This document shows positions 45,405 to 53,711 of a DNA stretch of 64,000 nt, piece after piece. Each line of letters starts with the position of its first letter. Position 1 is the stretch's first letter. A program made the position numbers and the translations under genes. The notes below the pieces were generated by a model. It saw nothing but the letters and a program-made list of their open reading frames with translations. It ran no database searches and was not told where the DNA came from. The DNA is from Pseudohalocynthiibacter aestuariivivens (GTDB taxonomy: Bacteria > Pseudomonadota > Alphaproteobacteria > Rhodobacterales > Rhodobacteraceae): contig NZ_CP049037.1 of NCBI RefSeq assembly GCF_011040495.1, forward strand, positions 1,302,001 to 1,366,000, given 5' to 3'.

Positions 45405-48400
45405 ATGCGCTTAGGTTTGGATATCGGAACAAATTCCATCGGCTGGTTTTTGTATGCGACCAACAACGGTCAAATCTCTGACGTGGTCGATGGTGGCGTG
45501 CGGATATTCTCCGATGGCCGGGACCCAAAATCAAAGGCCTCCCTTGCTGTTGACCGCCGTGCAGCCCGGGCGCAGCGGCGGCGACGCGACCGGTTTCTGC
45601 GCCGCAAGGCCGCGTTGATGAAGCGGATGGCTGAGGTGGGCCTGATGCCCACCGACCCGGCACAGGCCAAAACGCTCGAGTTGCTGGACCCCTATGCGCT
45701 GCGGGCTGAGGGGCTGGATCAGGCGCTGCCGCTTACTCATTTCGGGCGGGCTTTGTTTCACCTCAACCAACGGCGCGGTTTCAAATCGAACCGCAAGACA
45801 GATCGTGGCGATAATGAAAGTGGCAAGATCAAGGACGCCACCAAACGGCTGGACGAGGAAATGGCCATCAAAAAGGCCCGGACCTATGGCGAGTTCCTGC
45901 ATATGCACCGCTCTGAAAAACCAGAGAAACCGTCCCTTCAGCCTCGCATGAATAAGGATGGCAGCCGGACCGATGATCGTATGACCAAGACTGTGCGTAC
46001 GCGCCTCTCTGTCGCCCGACGCGACAATGCCGAAAAGGAAGAGGCAGGGTATGATTTCTACCCTGACCGGCGCCATCTGTCCGATGAATTCGAGCAATTG
46101 TGGGCGGCGCAGGCAAAGTACCATCCTGACGCACTGACCGATGATCTGCGCGACGAGATTGCGCTGATCATATTCCACCAGCGGCCCCTGAAAACGCCCA
46201 AGGTCGGCCTGTGTCTGTTCACCGATGATGAACGTATCCCATCTGCGCATCCGCTAAACCAGCGGCGCATATTATTTGAAACCGTGAATGCCCTTCGGGT
46301 TGCCGTACGAGGTGAAGCTGCGCGCGAACTGACCCGTGAAGAGCGCGACCAGATTGTTCATGCGCTCGACAACAAGAAGCACACCAAATCAATGTCGGGC
46401 ATGTCGATCAAGCTAAGGGCGCTTGGGAAAGTGATCAAGCTGCGCACCGATCAGGTCTTCACTCTGGAAACGGCCAACCGCGATGCCATTGCCTGTGATC
46501 CTGTACGCGCCAGCCTGTCTCATCCGGACCGCTTTGGTCCGCGCTGGCCTCAGCTTGACGCCGGGGCGCAATGGGAAGTCATCAAGCGTATCCGCGCGGT
46601 GCAGAGTGAGGCTGAGCATGAGGCGCTTGTAGCCTGGCTGATGACCACCCACGCCCTTGAACGCGGCCACGCTGATCACACCGCCCGCGCCCCCTTGCCC
46701 GAAGGGTATGCGCGATTGGGTCTGACGGCGACAACTCAGATTTTGGCGGCGCTGGAGGCGGATGTGATCCCCTATAGCGCCGCAGTTGCCGCCTGTGGCT
46801 GGCACCATTCTGATGGGCGAACCGGCGAGGTTCTGACGGAACTCCCCTATTACGGCCAGATCCTCGACCGCCACGTGATCCCCGGGAGCTATGACGAGCA
46901 AGACGATGACGTGACCCGTTATGGACGCATCACAAATCCCACCGTTCATATCGGGCTGAACCAACTCCGGCGCCTGGTGAACAGGATCATCACCGTCTAC
47001 GGCAGACCCGATGAGATCGTTGTCGAACTGGCCCGCGATCTCAAGCTGTCAGAAGACCAGAAGCGTGACGTGCAGCGCGATATCAAAAAGAACACAGACG
47101 CAGCGATTGCGCGGGGCAAGAAACTGGAAGAAATGGGGGTACCGAATACCGGGGCAAACAGGATGGTGCTGCGGCTTTGGGAAGGTCTTGGCGATGACGT
47201 GATGACCCGCAATTGCCCTTATTCCGGACGGCGCATCAGTGCGGGGATGTTGTTCGACGGTTCCTGCGATGTTGATCACATCCTGCCTTATTCGCGCACG
47301 CTGGATGACGGGTTTGCCAATCGCACGCTTTGCCTGAAAGAATTCAATCGTCAGAAAGCCAATAAGACCCCTTGGGAGGCGTGGGGCAATACCCCGCAAT
47401 GGGAGGCCATCGCGGCCAACCTCAAGAACCTCGCACCGAACCGAGCTTGGCGCTTTGCGACCGACGCAATGGAACGGTTCGAGGGAGAAAAGGATTTTTC
47501 CGACCGCGCGTTGAAAGACACTCAGTACTTGTCGCGCATCGCCCGCACCTATCTGGATGCGCTTTACGACGGGCAGGATAAAAAACGCCATGTCTGGGTT
47601 GTTCCCGGACGGATGACCGAAATGCTGCGCCGTCATTGGGGACTGAACAATTTGCTGACCGAAGGCAAGGCCGCCGTCAAAGCAAAGAACCGCACCGATC
47701 ACCGCCATCATGCCATTGATGCCGCCGTGGTCGCCGCCACGGATTACGGCCTGATCAACCGGATCAGCAAAGCCGCCGGTCGTGACGAAAAGGACGGCAA
47801 GGGGGCCGGAGAGGTGGCTCGCACCACGCCTGAGCCGTGGGAGGGGTTTCGCGCCGATATCGGGGCTCAACTGGACAAGATCATCGTGTCGCACCGCGCC
47901 GATCATGGCCGCATTGACCGGGAGGGCCGCAGGAAGGGGCGCGACAGCACAACCGGACAGCTTCATAACGACACCGCTTATGGCATTGTCGACGATCAGA
48001 CCGTGGTCAGCCGCACACCGTTCCTGTCGCTCAAACCGGGAGATATCGAGCTGACAACACGCGGCAAGAACATCCGGGACGCTCAATTGCAAAAAGCACT
48101 GGCTGTGGCGACCAAAGGCAAGGACGGCAAGCCCTTTGAAGAGGCGTTGCGTCTGTTCGCGGCAAAGCCCGGCCCCTATCAGGGCATCCGCCATGTGCGC
48201 CTGATCGAAACCCTGCAAGCCTCGGCGCGGGTGGAAATCCTGGATGCGACCGGCAAGCCTGTCAAAGCTTATAAGGGCGACAGCAACCATTGCTATGAGA
48301 TCTGGCGCATGCCGGATGGCAAGGCTAAAGCGCAGGTCATCACGACCTTTGAGGCCCATGGTAAGATTGCCCGTCGGCCACACCCGGCAGCCAAACGGCT

Positions 48401-48659
48401 GCTGCGAGTGTTCAAGCGCGATATGGTGGTAATTGAGCGGGAATGCGAAATGTTGATCTGTTATGTGCAGAAATTTGATCCTGCAAATGGCGTGTTTCTC
48501 GCACCCCACATAGAAGCCAACGTAGACGCCCGAAACCGAGATAAAAATGATCCATTCAGGTTAAGGCAAATGGGCACCGGACCCGCCATCAAAGCGAAGA
48601 TTCGCCGTGTCTACGTTGATGAAATGGGCCGCATGAGAGACCCGGGCACCGCCTCTTAA
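45405..48659 (+). CDS. cas9: Type II-C CRISPR effector nuclease Cas9
   Basis: The 1084-residue size is that of compact II-C Cas9. RuvC-I has LGLDIGTNSIGW (Asp6), the bridge helix follows with RRAARAQRRRRDRFLRRKA, RuvC-II has EIVVELARDLK (Glu541), HNH has CDVDHILPYSRTLDD (Asp624, His625) with Asn648 in KEFNRQKAN, and RuvC-III has HHAIDAAVVA (His769, Asp772). All catalytic positions are present, so both strands of a target can be cut. ATG 45405 follows AGAGGAAAG. cas1 follows after 63 bases. Confidence 0.97.
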   Translation: MRLGLDIGTNSIGWFLYATNNGQISDVVDGGVRIFSDGRDPKSKASLAVDRRAARAQRRRRDRFLRRKAALMKRMAEVGLMPTDPAQAKTLELLDPYALRAEGLDQALPLTHFGRALFHLNQRRGFKSNRKTDRGDNESGKIKDATKRLDEEMAIKKARTYGEFLHMHRSEKPEKPSLQPRMNKDGSRTDDRMTKTVRTRLSVARRDNAEKEEAGYDFYPDRRHLSDEFEQLWAAQAKYHPDALTDDLRDEIALIIFHQRPLKTPKVGLCLFTDDERIPSAHPLNQRRILFETVNALRVAVRGEAARELTREERDQIVHALDNKKHTKSMSGMSIKLRALGKVIKLRTDQVFTLETANRDAIACDPVRASLSHPDRFGPRWPQLDAGAQWEVIKRIRAVQSEAEHEALVAWLMTTHALERGHADHTARAPLPEGYARLGLTATTQILAALEADVIPYSAAVAACGWHHSDGRTGEVLTELPYYGQILDRHVIPGSYDEQDDDVTRYGRITNPTVHIGLNQLRRLVNRIITVYGRPDEIVVELARDLKLSEDQKRDVQRDIKKNTDAAIARGKKLEEMGVPNTGANRMVLRLWEGLGDDVMTRNCPYSGRRISAGMLFDGSCDVDHILPYSRTLDDGFANRTLCLKEFNRQKANKTPWEAWGNTPQWEAIAANLKNLAPNRAWRFATDAMERFEGEKDFSDRALKDTQYLSRIARTYLDALYDGQDKKRHVWVVPGRMTEMLRRHWGLNNLLTEGKAAVKAKNRTDHRHHAIDAAVVAATDYGLINRISKAAGRDEKDGKGAGEVARTTPEPWEGFRADIGAQLDKIIVSHRADHGRIDREGRRKGRDSTTGQLHNDTAYGIVDDQTVVSRTPFLSLKPGDIELTTRGKNIRDAQLQKALAVATKGKDGKPFEEALRLFAAKPGPYQGIRHVRLIETLQASARVEILDATGKPVKAYKGDSNHCYEIWRMPDGKAKAQVITTFEAHGKIARRPHPAAKRLLRVFKRDMVVIERECEMLICYVQKFDPANGVFLAPHIEANVDARNRDKNDPFRLRQMGTGPAIKAKIRRVYVDEMGRMRDPGTAS

Positions 48660-48722
48660 CTGGCGAGATTCGCGCGAATCGATAGATTATGCCATGCTCC
48701 CAAAGGGTTGGGAGTTTGGTGT

Positions 48723-49634
48723 GTGGATCAGATCATCGACATAGCGACGGACGGTCGCCACCTGTCGCGGGATCGTGGCTTTCTCAAAGTGTCCGAAGAT
48801 GGCGTCGAAATCGGACGTACACCGCTGGATCAGATCGCTGCTGTCATCGTCCATGCCCACGGCACAACATGGTCCACATCCCTGCTAACAGAACTGGCCG
48901 AACGCGGTGCCCCTGTTGTTCTGTGTGCCGCAAACCATGCCCCGAAATCCGTGCTGATGCCGCTCGAAGGTCACCATATGCAAGGCGCTCGGATGCGGGC
49001 CCAGTGGCAGGCCAAAATACGATTCATCAAGCAAGCCTGGAAACAGGTGGTGACCGCCAAAGTCAGAATGCAGGCCACAGCCCTTGAGGCCATTGGCGAA
49101 CCGCCTGCGCCTCTGTTGATGATGGTCCGCAAAATCACCTCTGGCGACAGTACCAATATCGAGGCGCAGGCCGCACGCCACTACTGGCCGCGCATCATGG
49201 GCACCGAGTTTCGCCGCGACACCGGAGCAGCGGACGAAAACGCCCTGCTGAATTATGGCTACACCGTCTTGCGGGCCGCGACCGCCCGCGCGGTTGTTGC
49301 CGCTGGCTTGCACCCCACTATCGGCCTCTTTCACACCAATCGGAGCAATGCCTTCGCACTTGCTGATGATATGATGGAACCATTCCGCCCGCTGGTGGAC
49401 TGTGCCGTCCGTTCCATCGTTATCGCCCATGGTGCTGAGGTTGACACTGAGGCCAAGCAGTCACTTGCTCAATTAATCGCCACCGACTTGCCCTTGGGAG
49501 GCGGGATCACACCGGTTTCGGTTGCCTTGATGAAATTGGCGACCTCTCTTGGTCAAAGCTTTGAGGCCGGGAAATTGACCCTCGCGCTACCAGAACCACC
49601 CGATGCGTTGACCTTGGCGGGGTTGGGCAAATGA
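48723..49634 (+). CDS. cas1: CRISPR adaptation integrase Cas1
   Basis: The 303-residue protein has the Cas1 metal site: a glutamate in STNIEAQAARHYWP, a histidine in LFHTNRSNAFALADDMMEPF and the acidic residues that follow. With Cas2 it inserts new spacers at the array end. Translation probably starts at GTG 48723 after GGGAG; the TTG at 48708 is a weaker alternative. It overlaps cas2 by 4 bases (ATGA). Confidence 0.95.
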   Translation: MDQIIDIATDGRHLSRDRGFLKVSEDGVEIGRTPLDQIAAVIVHAHGTTWSTSLLTELAERGAPVVLCAANHAPKSVLMPLEGHHMQGARMRAQWQAKIRFIKQAWKQVVTAKVRMQATALEAIGEPPAPLLMMVRKITSGDSTNIEAQAARHYWPRIMGTEFRRDTGAADENALLNYGYTVLRAATARAVVAAGLHPTIGLFHTNRSNAFALADDMMEPFRPLVDCAVRSIVIAHGAEVDTEAKQSLAQLIATDLPLGGGITPVSVALMKLATSLGQSFEAGKLTLALPEPPDALTLAGLGK

Positions 49635-49975
49635 GCGCAACCGTAACCCATTTGTCAGGATATCGTCTTATGTGGATTCTTGTGATGTTTGATCTACCAA
49701 CCGACACCAGGCAACAGCGAAAGGCGGCTGGCACCTTCCGCAATTTCTTGCTGGATGAAGGGTTTGAGCGCAGCCAGTTCTCTGTCTATGCCCGTTTCGT
49801 GAACGGCAAAGAGGCTTTTGCAACGCGCATCATTCGAATCGAGCGTCATTTGCCGGATATGGGCGACATTCAGATCCTGAACTTCACCGACCGCCAATAT
49901 CGTGATATTATTCATTTTTCGGATCAGGGCCGCCGTAAGGCCCGTGAGAATCCAAAGCAATTGGTAATGTTCTGA
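49631..49975 (+). CDS. cas2: CRISPR adaptation protein Cas2
   Basis: The 114-residue protein contains the Cas2 strand LMWILVMFDLPTDTRQQRKA and the following FRNFLLDEGFERSQFSVYAR, typical of the ferredoxin-like dimer that bridges Cas1. ATG 49631 overlaps the cas1 stop; an internal ATG just before WILVMFDLP is an alternative. No csn2 or cas4 follows, so the set is the minimal three-gene II-C type. Confidence 0.94.
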   Translation: MSATVTHLSGYRLMWILVMFDLPTDTRQQRKAAGTFRNFLLDEGFERSQFSVYARFVNGKEAFATRIIRIERHLPDMGDIQILNFTDRQYRDIIHFSDQGRRKARENPKQLVMF

Positions 49976-50048
49976 TGCGATTCGCGCTGGAAAACCACAA
50001 CGGCCCTCTGACTAAGCCCTTTAATTTCAGGCTTTTAGGCAGAGAACT
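49976..50048. promoter_or_regulatory. Short array-proximal region, probable leader/acquisition end
   Basis: Only 73 bases separate cas2 from the first intact repeat. The last 40 are AT-rich, and a weak 5-bp stem (AAGCC/GGCTT) could end transcripts. Because the truncated repeat is at the other end, this side is the likelier place where new spacers enter; that is an inference. Confidence 0.45.
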
Positions 50049-51323
50049 ATTGTAGCTGTTCAAAATTCGCGGTCCAGCCGCAACCCAACAGACGGAAGCT
50101 GGCCCGGTGAGGGTATTGTAGCTGTTCAAAATTCGCGGTCCAGCCGCAACCCGCCAAACCGGCTCGTGCTGGCGGCAAAAATTGTAGCTGTTCAAAATTC
50201 GCGGTCCAGCCGCAACCCTGTGAGCATAGGAACGCAATCGCCACGAATTGTAGCTGTTCAAAATTCGCGGTCCAGCCGCAACGGACAGAGGTGGGGTTCC
50301 ACGCGCCTCCTAATTGTAGCTGTTCAAAATTCGCGGTCCAGCCGCAACCGAAGTCGGGCACGCGGGATGAATCGTCAGATTGTAGCTGTTCAAAATTCGC
50401 GGTCCAGCCGCAACCCAGCGCCCGCGCAATCCTGTTGATCGGATTGTAGCTGTTCAAAATTCGCGGTCCAGCCGCAACCGACGATGAGGACGGATCAAAA
50501 GCAAAGCGATTGTAGCTGTTCAAAATTCGCGGTCCAGCCGCAACTACCATTGACCTCAAACATTCGTTTTGAAATTGTAGCTGTTCAAAATTCGCGGTCC
50601 AGCCGCAACTGCCCACGGTCCCCCTAACGGACGCTGAGTATTGTAGCTGTTCAAAATTCGCGGTCCAGCCGCAACGATCCGATGCAGCAGGCCATGCAGC
50701 AAATGATTGTAGCTGTTCAAAATTCGCGGTCCAGCCGCAACCACTTCGGTGTCGCAACGACAGCGGAACCAATTGTAGCTGTTCAAAATTCGCGGTCCAG
50801 CCGCAACATTGTAGTTACACGAGATTTGCGGTTGGTATTGTAGCTGTTCAAAATTCGCGGTCCAGCCGCAACCCCGGCTCGCGATCGGCTACCAACGCCG
50901 GAATTGTAGCTGTTCAAAATTCGCGGTCCAGCCGCAACGATGATCGCGCGCGCGACTACATCTGGCAATTGTAGCTGTTCAAAATTCGCGGTCCAGCCGC
51001 AACTCTTGCAGCAGGAGTAACGCCCTGCCCGCGATTGTAGCTGTTCAAAATTCGCGGTCCAGCCGCAACGACGGAGATGTATGGAAATATCGTAGAACCA
51101 TTGTAGCTGTTCAAAATTCGCGGTCCAGCCGCAACACTCCGGCAGATTGGCCTCCACCAACGTAAATTGTAGCTGTTCAAAATTCGCGGTCCAGCCGCAA
51201 CCGCCAGCAACAAAGAGCATGCGCTCTATCTATTGTAGCTGTTCAAAATTCGCGGTCCAGCCGCAACGGCCATACCCAACGTTACAAAAGGATGCAGATT
51301 GTAGCTGTTCAAAATTCGCGGTC
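50049..51323 (-). CRISPR. Type II-C CRISPR array, 19 full repeats plus one truncated, 19 spacers
   Basis: The 36-base repeat starts at 50049 and recurs with 28-30-base spacers (mostly 30; 28 at 50415, 29 at 50545, 50808 and 50939). All 19 full repeats looked identical on reading. The last (51298-51323) keeps only 26 bases. On the minus strand the repeat begins GTTGCGGCTGGACCGCG and ends CAGCTACAAT, the layout of II-C repeats such as that of Neisseria, so crRNAs are expected to be read towards cas2, opposite to cas transcription. TGGACC and TACAAT stand 16 bases apart in each repeat and resemble a promoter that would start a transcript inside the spacer. Confidence 0.97.
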
Positions 51324-51467
51324 TGAACCGCTCCGGGTTTTCCGGAGCGGTTCAGGTGGATCGTTCCTGAAGGCTTTTATCCAGGCCAGTTGGCATTCGG
51401 TACGGCTCAGCTCTGCAATCTCCCGGAGGAGCTCCGGGAGATCTGTTTTCGACTTCACTGCGCTCAT
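51309..51467 (-). pseudogene. Truncated DUF2924 gene abutting the CRISPR array
   Basis: The N-terminal 45 or so residues (SAVKSKTDLPELLREIAELS, then RTECQLAWIKAFRNDPP) match the start of the intact DUF2924 at 42557-42997 (KADLPERLREIDAM, AWARAFKSRPP). The frame then runs into CRISPR repeat sequence and stops at 51309. Its ATG at 51467 overlaps the DUF3489 stop by 4 bases exactly as in the intact module. The rest of DUF2924 and the recombinase that should follow are missing. Confidence 0.85.
51323..51355. repeat. 14-bp perfect inverted repeat at the array/DUF2924 junction
   Basis: CTGAACCGCTCCGG (51323-51336) and its exact complement (51342-51355) enclose a GTTTT loop. It begins at the last retained base of the truncated repeat. 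Neither side has a T-run, so it is not a standard terminator; a recombination or transposon end is possible. Confidence 0.6.
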
Positions 51468-51754
51468 TGCGCTGCCTTTGTGGCTACAATCCTGTAAACT
51501 GAACCGGATTTTCCCGTGATGCACACAACCGTGTTTCCGGCTTTACGCACGCCCGATATTGCGGCGCGAACGGTATGCGGTTGCCAACCGAATTCCTTCT
51601 GAAGCGCGTCAAGGCTTGCGCCGCCTTTCCGACGCAACAGGGCCTGAAGACGTTGCTTCTTTGTTGTGTGCTGTTTTGAGGCTTTCCCCGTCACCAGCGC
51701 TTTTCGGTCCGCCGCATCGTTCGCGGTCCTGTTTGATGTTGTTGTACTCGCCAT
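51464..51754 (-). CDS. DUF3489-domain protein (second copy)
   Basis: The 96-residue protein shares the C-terminal domain of the copy at 42994-43290 (GASLDALQKEFGWQPHTVRA and SGVRKAGNTVVCITGKSGSV), while the Lys/Thr-rich tails differ. The two are clearly paralogous but diverged. This frame is intact, though its partner DUF2924 is truncated and its recombinase is absent. Its leader carries the same hairpin as the first copy. The function is unknown. Confidence 0.83.
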   Translation of the reverse strand: MASTTTSNRTANDAADRKALVTGKASKQHTTKKQRLQALLRRKGGASLDALQKEFGWQPHTVRAAISGVRKAGNTVVCITGKSGSVYRIVATKAAQ

Positions 51755-51774
51755 GTTCTGGTCCTTTCAGCACA

Positions 51775-51795
51775 GGGGCTGGCCGATCCAGCCCC
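51775..51795 (-). promoter_or_regulatory. Leader hairpin upstream of second DUF3489 copy
   Basis: GGGGCTGG (51775-51782) and CCAGCCCC (51788-51795) form a perfect 8-bp stem with a 5-base loop, at the same distance from the DUF3489 start as the hairpin at 43311-43331. Confidence 0.55.
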
Positions 51796-52190
51796 CCGTA
51801 CTGACCGGAACCCGGAATTCCGGGCAGATCATTCGGCGCACCCACAGTCACGCTCGCTCAACGCAAGAAATCCAGTTCAAAAACGAAGAAGGAGCCGTTA
51901 GTTGACATTGAAGCGGCACCTACGAACTACGGCTTTGCTCCGCTATCTGGTATTCATTCAAATCGCAGAGAAAGACCGGTTTGAGCCCCATGGCGGTCAT
52001 TTTGATTTCATGTTGCGCGCGCTCGCAGCACGAATATCGCCGCAACCACATCTTCATCGCTGCTGCTGCGCGGCGGGAAAACCAGCCGTTCGCGAGGTCT
52101 CGCGCTTGTTAGTCGCAGCAGACTTATTCGGCGTCATCTACAGACCTCATCCGGTGAGGGACAATCCCGTCATTGAGCTTTGGAAGGTTG
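51796..52190. other. Gene-poor stretch, about 395 bases
   Basis: The first 40 bases still resemble the region upstream of the other DUF3489 copy (GTACTGA and a CCCG/CGGG-rich piece). Beyond that I see no conserved coding frame; a TTG-started frame (51902-52201) runs through it but has no ribosome site and no recognisable domain. It is probably junction debris between mobile fragments. Confidence 0.5.
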
Positions 52191-52555
52191 TCAGTTCATA
52201 GCGGCCTCCAAAGATCTGTGGCGGAATTTGGTATTCTCGGCCCACATGCGGTGCATGACGACGGCCAGTTTTCTGTCGAAAGCAACGACGGCGCGACGAC
52301 GGCCCTTTCGGCGCATCAGGCGCAGGCCCCAGCTTTTGATCTCGGAACTGGCGACGGATTGCATCATCATTGCAATGGCCGCTGCATAGAGCGTTGAGCG
52401 GACATCTCGGTCGCCTGCTTTCGAGATGTGGCAGGGATTGTCCAATCCGCCGGACTGATACCGGCGGGGCGTCAATCCAAAGTGCGCCGCCACTGTGCGA
52501 GAACTGGTGAACCGCGCCGGATTATCTACCGCAGCACGGAATGTTAGGGTGGCAA
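52191..52555 (-). pseudogene. IS110-family transposase, C-terminal fragment
   Basis: The frame reads TFRAAVDNPARFTSSRTVAA, HFGLTPRRYQSGGLDNP and KAGDRDVRSTLYAAA, the C-terminal transposase_20 region of IS110/IS1111 transposases. It runs to a TGA stop at 52191. The N-terminal RuvC-like domain is absent: the frame meets a stop upstream, close to where the IS5 fragment begins on the other strand. It is a dead remnant. Confidence 0.82.
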
Positions 52556-52558
52556 TAC

Positions 52559-52708
52559 GTCAAGGCTCTCCAAAAAGCGCGACATCTGATCGAAAACTTC
52601 TTTGGAAAAATCAAACATTACAGGGCCATCGCAACGCGATACGACAAAACAGCAGTTATCTTTCTTGACGCAATCTATCTCGCCGCATCAGTCATCTGGC
52701 TCAATTGA
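52559..52708 (+). pseudogene. IS5-family transposase, C-terminal fragment
   Basis: About 49 residues (KARHLIENFFGKIKHYRAIA, TRYDKTAVIFLDAIYLAASV, IWLN and stop) match the C-terminus of IS5/IS427-group transposases. The rest of the gene is missing. The fragment begins within a few bases of the truncated IS110 fragment, which suggests that one element disrupted the other or that a deletion joined them. Confidence 0.85.
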
Positions 52709-52737
52709 TGACAACGCCTAGAATATGCAACTAACAA

Positions 52738-53601
52738 TTATTCAATCGACCTGTCTAATAATACGTATTGGTCCAATGACTTCCTGATTGCCTTTGCGAT
52801 CAAACGCGCCAGCATGGGCGGCTTTTCACTTGCAAAACGGAAACTCAGGCCGAAGCGCGGTAGCGCTGGTAAGTCCAGTTTGTGTGTGAACAAGTTTGAA
52901 TCGATGTTTTCATCTTCCAAAACCGCAGCAACGGTCAGGCCAGACTGAACCATAGCAAGGACGCCTTGCAGACTGGTACAGGAAACCGTGCTTTTCCAAG
53001 AGATTGCACAGGCGCTAAGTGTATTTGTTGCTTCTTTGTAATAGCAACACGGCTTGTTGACATGTGCTAGGGGCAAGACACCGTCCTCAGGGAGTGTAAA
53101 ATCGGGTTTCGCAATCCATGAAAGTTGGGAAACACAGATTGGATCGCCTTCAGTGTGAACATCCCGCACAACCGCCAAATCTAGTAAACCAGATGCGAGG
53201 CTTACGTTGAGGTCATCAGCTAAGCCCGCGACAATTTCGATGTTCACATCGGGTCGTTTTCCTATGAAGGAACGCAGCCCGTCCGTAATCAATTGAAAGA
53301 GATATCCATCATCAGGCACGCCGACTTTGACCTTCCCTCCCAGCAACGTCGGACTTAGCGCATCATAGATGCGATCTACTGCCTCCAAAACTACTTCAGA
53401 GTATTCGAAAAGCTCGCGGCCTTCAGGGGTCAACCTACAACTGCGTGTGGTGCGAACGAAGAGTTGGACACCAAGGTGATCTTCAAGTCCAGAGACTTGA
53501 CCACTTACGGTTGACTGGCTTTTACTGAGCAGTTTTGCAGCGGCAGTAAAACTGCCGGATGTCGCTACAGTGCGAAAACTGCGCAGATGATCTGTGTGCA
53601 T
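52738..53601 (-). CDS. LysR-family transcriptional regulator
   Basis: The 287-residue protein has the N-terminal helix-turn-helix (FRTVATSGSFTAAAKLLSKS followed by QSTVSGQVSGLEDHLG) and a C-terminal effector-binding domain. Start 53601 (MHTDHLRSF) fits the family; the longer frame from 53631 is less likely. It is divergent from the M20-to-ALDH gene set, 110 bases away, and is its probable regulator. Confidence 0.88.
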   Translation of the reverse strand: MHTDHLRSFRTVATSGSFTAAAKLLSKSQSTVSGQVSGLEDHLGVQLFVRTTRSCRLTPEGRELFEYSEVVLEAVDRIYDALSPTLLGGKVKVGVPDDGYLFQLITDGLRSFIGKRPDVNIEIVAGLADDLNVSLASGLLDLAVVRDVHTEGDPICVSQLSWIAKPDFTLPEDGVLPLAHVNKPCCYYKEATNTLSACAISWKSTVSCTSLQGVLAMVQSGLTVAAVLEDENIDSNLFTHKLDLPALPRFGLSFRFASEKPPMLARLIAKAIRKSLDQYVLLDRSIE

Positions 53602-53711
53602 TCTGGCATGATTAACCGTAAATCCGATCAATTCAACAAAAATTACACGTAATTATTCCGCAATGAGTTCGTTATCGTTCTGAGGAAATCCAGAATCACA
53701 GCGGGGCCAAA

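Noticed and set aside
47049..48509. Long open frame (486 aa) on the strand opposite cas9
   Set aside because: It lies wholly inside cas9, has no recognisable domain and follows from GC-rich codon bias. Similar shadows occur opposite rpoD (30012-31475), gdh (19388-20365) and soxA (23794-24750).
49976..50048. A fourth adaptation gene such as csn2 or cas4 after cas2
   Set aside because: Only 73 bases lie between cas2 and the first repeat, and no such gene is seen elsewhere around the locus.
50047..51220. Open frames across the CRISPR array encoding repeated peptides (GWTANFEQLQ, AAGPRILNSYN)
   Set aside because: They are translations of the 36-base repeat with 30-base spacers (66-base period, a multiple of three), not proteins.
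50085..51297. Self-targeting spacers matching this window
   Set aside because: By eye none of the 19 spacers matched the surrounding genes. A proper search against the genome and phage databases was not possible, so this is only a lack of evidence.
51902..52201. 99-aa open frame in the gap after the second DUF3489
   Set aside because: It starts with TTG, lacks a ribosome site and a recognisable domain, and overlaps the IS110 remnant.
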